From: Thiobacillaceae bacterium
Lineage (GTDB): Bacteria; Pseudomonadota; Gammaproteobacteria; Burkholderiales; Thiobacillaceae
NCBI GenBank assembly: GCA_012274165.1
Contig: JAAPAA010000299.1
Coordinates: 1 to 33,101 of the forward strand
Direction: 5' to 3'
Length of the DNA: 33,101 bases
Shown: positions 31,282 through 33,101 of the stretch, in pieces
Layout: each line of letters begins with the position of its first letter
How positions within the stretch are numbered: the stretch's first letter is position 1
Made by a program: the position numbers and the translations under genes
The notes under the pieces: generated by a model
What the model saw: only the letters and a program-made list of their open reading frames with translations
What the model was told of the DNA's origin: nothing
Databases searched by the model: none

Positions 31282-31576
31282 TCCCCCCGCCCTGGCAAGC
31301 CCAGGGCCCATCACATCTGCAACTGGGTCCCTCGGGATAGTGCTGCAGCTCTGCCGGTTGCAGTTGTGATGGTTTCCAGCCGCGCGCGCACCGGAGATGG
31401 ATGCAAGCGATTTGCGCGCAACACGCGGCTCTCTCTTTCCAGCCGGGCCCTGGGGGACTATCTCCAACCCTCCCTGACTCCCCAGGCGTGCCAGCAATGG
31501 CGCCGGCTCTTTTCATCGGACCGCAGCACACCGCTCCGGGCCTTTTTCATTGGCCTGCGGGCCGCAAGGAGGCTTC
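31282..31576 (+). promoter_or_regulatory. Non-coding structured stretch in the early operon
   Basis: 295 bases without a convincing gene. Plus-strand hairpins in series: GCCCTGG/CCAGGGC (31289-31307); a 19-position stem (31308-31326 with 31354-31372; one mismatch, one U-G); AGCCGCG/CGCGGCT enclosing CGCGCA/TGCGCG (31378-31430), followed by a C/T-rich run; and CCTGGGG/CCCCAGG (31449-31486). The last 90 bases lead to an AAGGAGG site for the next gene. Likely a processed or regulatory RNA region or a second leader. Confidence 0.5.
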
Positions 31577-31978
31577 ATGACGAGCAACCCAAAGCCCGAT
31601 TCTCTATACGAGAACAATCGCGCGTTCGACGCTTACTACTACAGCTTCGGGATCACGAAGTGCTACCCCGTCGATGTGGTGTTGCACGCAGTGGCCAAGG
31701 CCGGAAAGGCGTATCACAACACCTCGGAGTGGGGCGAACAGTGCGAGCCATGGACAGACCACCTGAAAGGCGACTGCCCTATCGACTGGATCTGGAATGC
31801 GGCAGCGTCTGCCGCCGAGCAGTTCCGGCAACTGGCCGGGCAGCGCGACGACCTGATGGCGGCATTAAAGGAGACTTTGGCCTTCTGTGAGGCGAACACG
31901 TTTGGCGGCGATGACACTGCCGCGCTAATCGCCAAGGCCCGCGCCGCCATCGTCAAGGCCACCGGGAGCACGCCATGA
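31577..31978 (+). CDS. Hypothetical phage early protein, 133 aa
   Basis: MTSNPKPDSLYENNRAFDAYYYSFGITKCYPVDVVLHAVAKAGKAYHNTSEWGEQCEPW..., with a helical C-terminal half (AASAAEQFRQLAGQRDDLMAALKETLAFCEANTFGGDDTAALIAKARAAI) that resembles the end module of Ead-like proteins. AAGGAGG lies 5 bases before the ATG. Opens the last set of overlapped genes. Confidence 0.7.
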   Translation: MTSNPKPDSLYENNRAFDAYYYSFGITKCYPVDVVLHAVAKAGKAYHNTSEWGEQCEPWTDHLKGDCPIDWIWNAAASAAEQFRQLAGQRDDLMAALKETLAFCEANTFGGDDTAALIAKARAAIVKATGSTP

Positions 31979-32349
31979 ACGCCCGCCCCCCATGTTTCGT
32001 CTCCTTCGCGGCAGACACGCATGTCCAGCGGCTGAGCGACGACGACGCGGCCAGCGACTACTGGGCTGTCCAGGCTGATCGTGAGATCCGCACCGGCCTA
32101 CGGCTCACGAAACCCGCCGACTGGTTTGAGACCCGCATATCCGGCCCGCGCGGCGGCTGGTCGCCCGACGAGCTGCTGCTGCACGCCCTGGACTGCGACA
32201 ACGAGCCCGTGCGTGGCGTGTTCTCGCGGCTGATGGTGGGCCAGGCCAGCGCCGCCGAGCTGCACACCGCGCTGGTGGACTTCGCGCTCGAGCACTGCAG
32301 CGAGGGCGTGGCCGCCGCGCTGGAACAGGAGGCCCGCAATGCAGGTTGA
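31975..32349 (+). CDS. Hypothetical phage early protein, 124 aa
   Basis: MNARPPCFVSFAADTHVQRLSDDDAASDYWAVQADREIRTGLRLTKPADWFETRISGPRGGWSPDELLLHALDCDNEPVRGVFSRLMVGQ... Soluble, mixed alpha/beta, family unrecognised. Third-position G/C is very high here compared with its neighbours. Overlaps the preceding gene by 4 bases and the next by 11. Confidence 0.68.
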   Translation: MNARPPCFVSFAADTHVQRLSDDDAASDYWAVQADREIRTGLRLTKPADWFETRISGPRGGWSPDELLLHALDCDNEPVRGVFSRLMVGQASAAELHTALVDFALEHCSEGVAAALEQEARNAG

Positions 32350-32536
32350 CCCCGCCCGCGCCGCGGCGAACCCGGCCGTCGCCGAGTACCTGATCGGCGA
32401 GCAGCAGGCCGAGATCGCCCGGCTGCTTGCCCTGGTGGCCAGCCTCACACCCGCCGCGCCGCTGGCCCCCGAAGCCCTGCGCGCCGCGCTCGCCCAACAA
32501 CCCCAGGCGCTCCAGCACTGCGCCGATGCAATTTGA
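32339..32536 (+). CDS. Small alanine-rich helical protein, 65 aa
   Basis: MQVDPARAAANPAVAEYLIG, then EQQAEIARLLALVASLTPAAPLAPEALRAALAQQPQALQHC. A short coiled-coil-like helix followed by an Ala/Pro-rich tail. Good AGGAGG site upstream within the previous gene's end. Function unknown. Confidence 0.6.
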   Translation: MQVDPARAAANPAVAEYLIGEQQAEIARLLALVASLTPAAPLAPEALRAALAQQPQALQHCADAI

Positions 32537-32545
32537 GGACACACC

Positions 32546-32953
32546 ATGAACTGGCAACCGATTGAGACGGCTCCAGCAGGCAAGAGCGTGCTGGCCTGCA
32601 ATGCACTCGGCTACGTGGGGCGCGCCATCTTGTTGAACGGAAAGTGGGAGCACATAGGCAAGCCCACGCACTGGATGCCGCTGCCTGCGGCGCCAGGCGC
32701 TCCTGCAGGTGAGGAGTCATTCGAGGATCGCATCAGCGACTGGGCGCACGGCGATGCACTGGATGCCGCGCGCTGGCGCGAACTGCTGCGCTTCGTCGGC
32801 GGCCACTACTCGACCACGCAAGGTGTTTGGTTCAGCGTCACGCACCTGAAGGCGGTCCCAGGCACCGACATCACCGATGGCCGCGTGGAAGATCATTTCA
32901 CCAAGGCTGTGGATGCGGCTATCACAGACCGGGCCGCCAAGGAGACGCCATGA
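32546..32953 (+). CDS. DUF551 plus Ead-like fusion protein
   Basis: 135 residues. N-terminal MNWQPIETAPAGKSVLACNA...GKPTHWMPLPAAPGAPAG is the DUF551 signature ('W.PIETAP... PTHWMPLP..P'). The second half, DALDAARWRELLRFVGGHYSTTQGVWF...VDAAITDRAAK, is an Ead-type module sharing its C-terminal tail with 16-1236 and 25415-25924. The two-domain arrangement is common among phage accessory proteins; no biochemical role is known. Confidence 0.8.
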   Translation: MNWQPIETAPAGKSVLACNALGYVGRAILLNGKWEHIGKPTHWMPLPAAPGAPAGEESFEDRISDWAHGDALDAARWRELLRFVGGHYSTTQGVWFSVTHLKAVPGTDITDGRVEDHFTKAVDAAITDRAAKETP

Positions 32954-33101
32954 GCGCATCGGAATTTGAAAGCAACGTGCTTGCCTTCGATCCTTTTGAA
33001 GGCGACTTCGGCGAACCCGGCGACAGCGTGCTGCGGGACAAGATGGTCAACGTGCGCACGCCTGGACCGTGCTCGCACTGCGGATGCCAGATCCACAAGG
33101 G
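32950..33101 (+). CDS. Partial gene at window end, Cys-containing phage protein
   Basis: MSASEFESNVLAFDPFEGDF, then GEPGDSVLRDKMVNVRTPGPCSHCGCQIHKG, running off the window. The ATG overlaps the previous stop. The GDSVLRDKMV...PC-HC---I--G pattern is a known small phage protein that normally continues with a second cysteine pair (zinc-binding, inferred). If the window is circular, the frame would instead continue into position 1 and stop at 17-19. Confidence 0.6.
   Translation, partial: MSASEFESNVLAFDPFEGDFGEPGDSVLRDKMVNVRTPGPCSHCGCQIHK

Noticed and set aside
30176..31310. CRISPR-like array of hairpins
   Set aside because: The hairpins differ in sequence and are separated by genes; there are no equal-length spacers between identical repeats.
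31046..31531. 161-codon and 273-codon minus-strand frames over the early operon
   Set aside because: They run antisense through plus-strand genes and hairpins with no ribosome sites or recognisable motifs.

Overview
The window is almost entirely a temperate, lambdoid-type podovirus genome (prophage or phage contig). Its DNA is GC-rich. The attachment core matches a serine tRNA, and the small accessory genes (Ead/Ea22-like, NinX/DUF2591, DUF551, ABA-sandwich) are of types I associate with phages of Burkholderiales, probably Comamonadaceae. That host call is an inference from gene style, not from a search. No ordinary chromosomal gene is visible.

Layout. Positions 1-3590 hold a tightly overlapped plus-strand operon of small early/accessory genes. 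It runs into the last ~69 codons of a tyrosine integrase (3685-3894) and then the 3' part of a tRNA-Ser on the minus strand (3932-3990), the likely att core. From 4109 to 29067 everything except one tiny ORF reads on the minus strand. In transcription order this is: a Cro-size HTH regulator, replication initiator with a candidate origin inside it, replication partner, GIY-YIG-like protein, accessory genes, NinB, NinG, Q-like antiterminator, small and large terminase, P22-type portal, scaffold, P22-type coat, adaptor, tail fibre, glycine-rich adhesin, fibre chaperone-like protein, tail protein, a set of internal/ejection-type proteins including a T7 gp13-like GNAT protein, and finally a membrane protein, endolysin and holin. 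From 29068 to 33101 the plus strand carries the divergent early operon: a ~500-nt non-coding leader, then small genes separated by hairpins and terminators, ending in a gene cut by the window edge.

How it works together. Divergent promoters around 29080-29168 would drive a PR-like operon (minus strand: cro, replication, nin, Q, late genes) and a PL-like operon (plus strand: small early genes running towards int). Q at 23062-23454 is followed by a terminator and then the terminase, as expected for Q-controlled late genes. The plus-strand leader has a boxA-like site and a ~171-nt RNA that folds into a long closing stem with four inner hairpins. Strong terminators then lie between the early genes. 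This suggests processive antitermination or RNA-based control. No CI-type repressor gene is seen where one would be expected.

The att core lies between the integrase remnant and the lysis genes, inside phage DNA on both sides. The window is therefore either a circularly permuted phage genome or a junction of two elements at one tRNA. The integrase is truncated, so integration or excision by this copy is probably defective.
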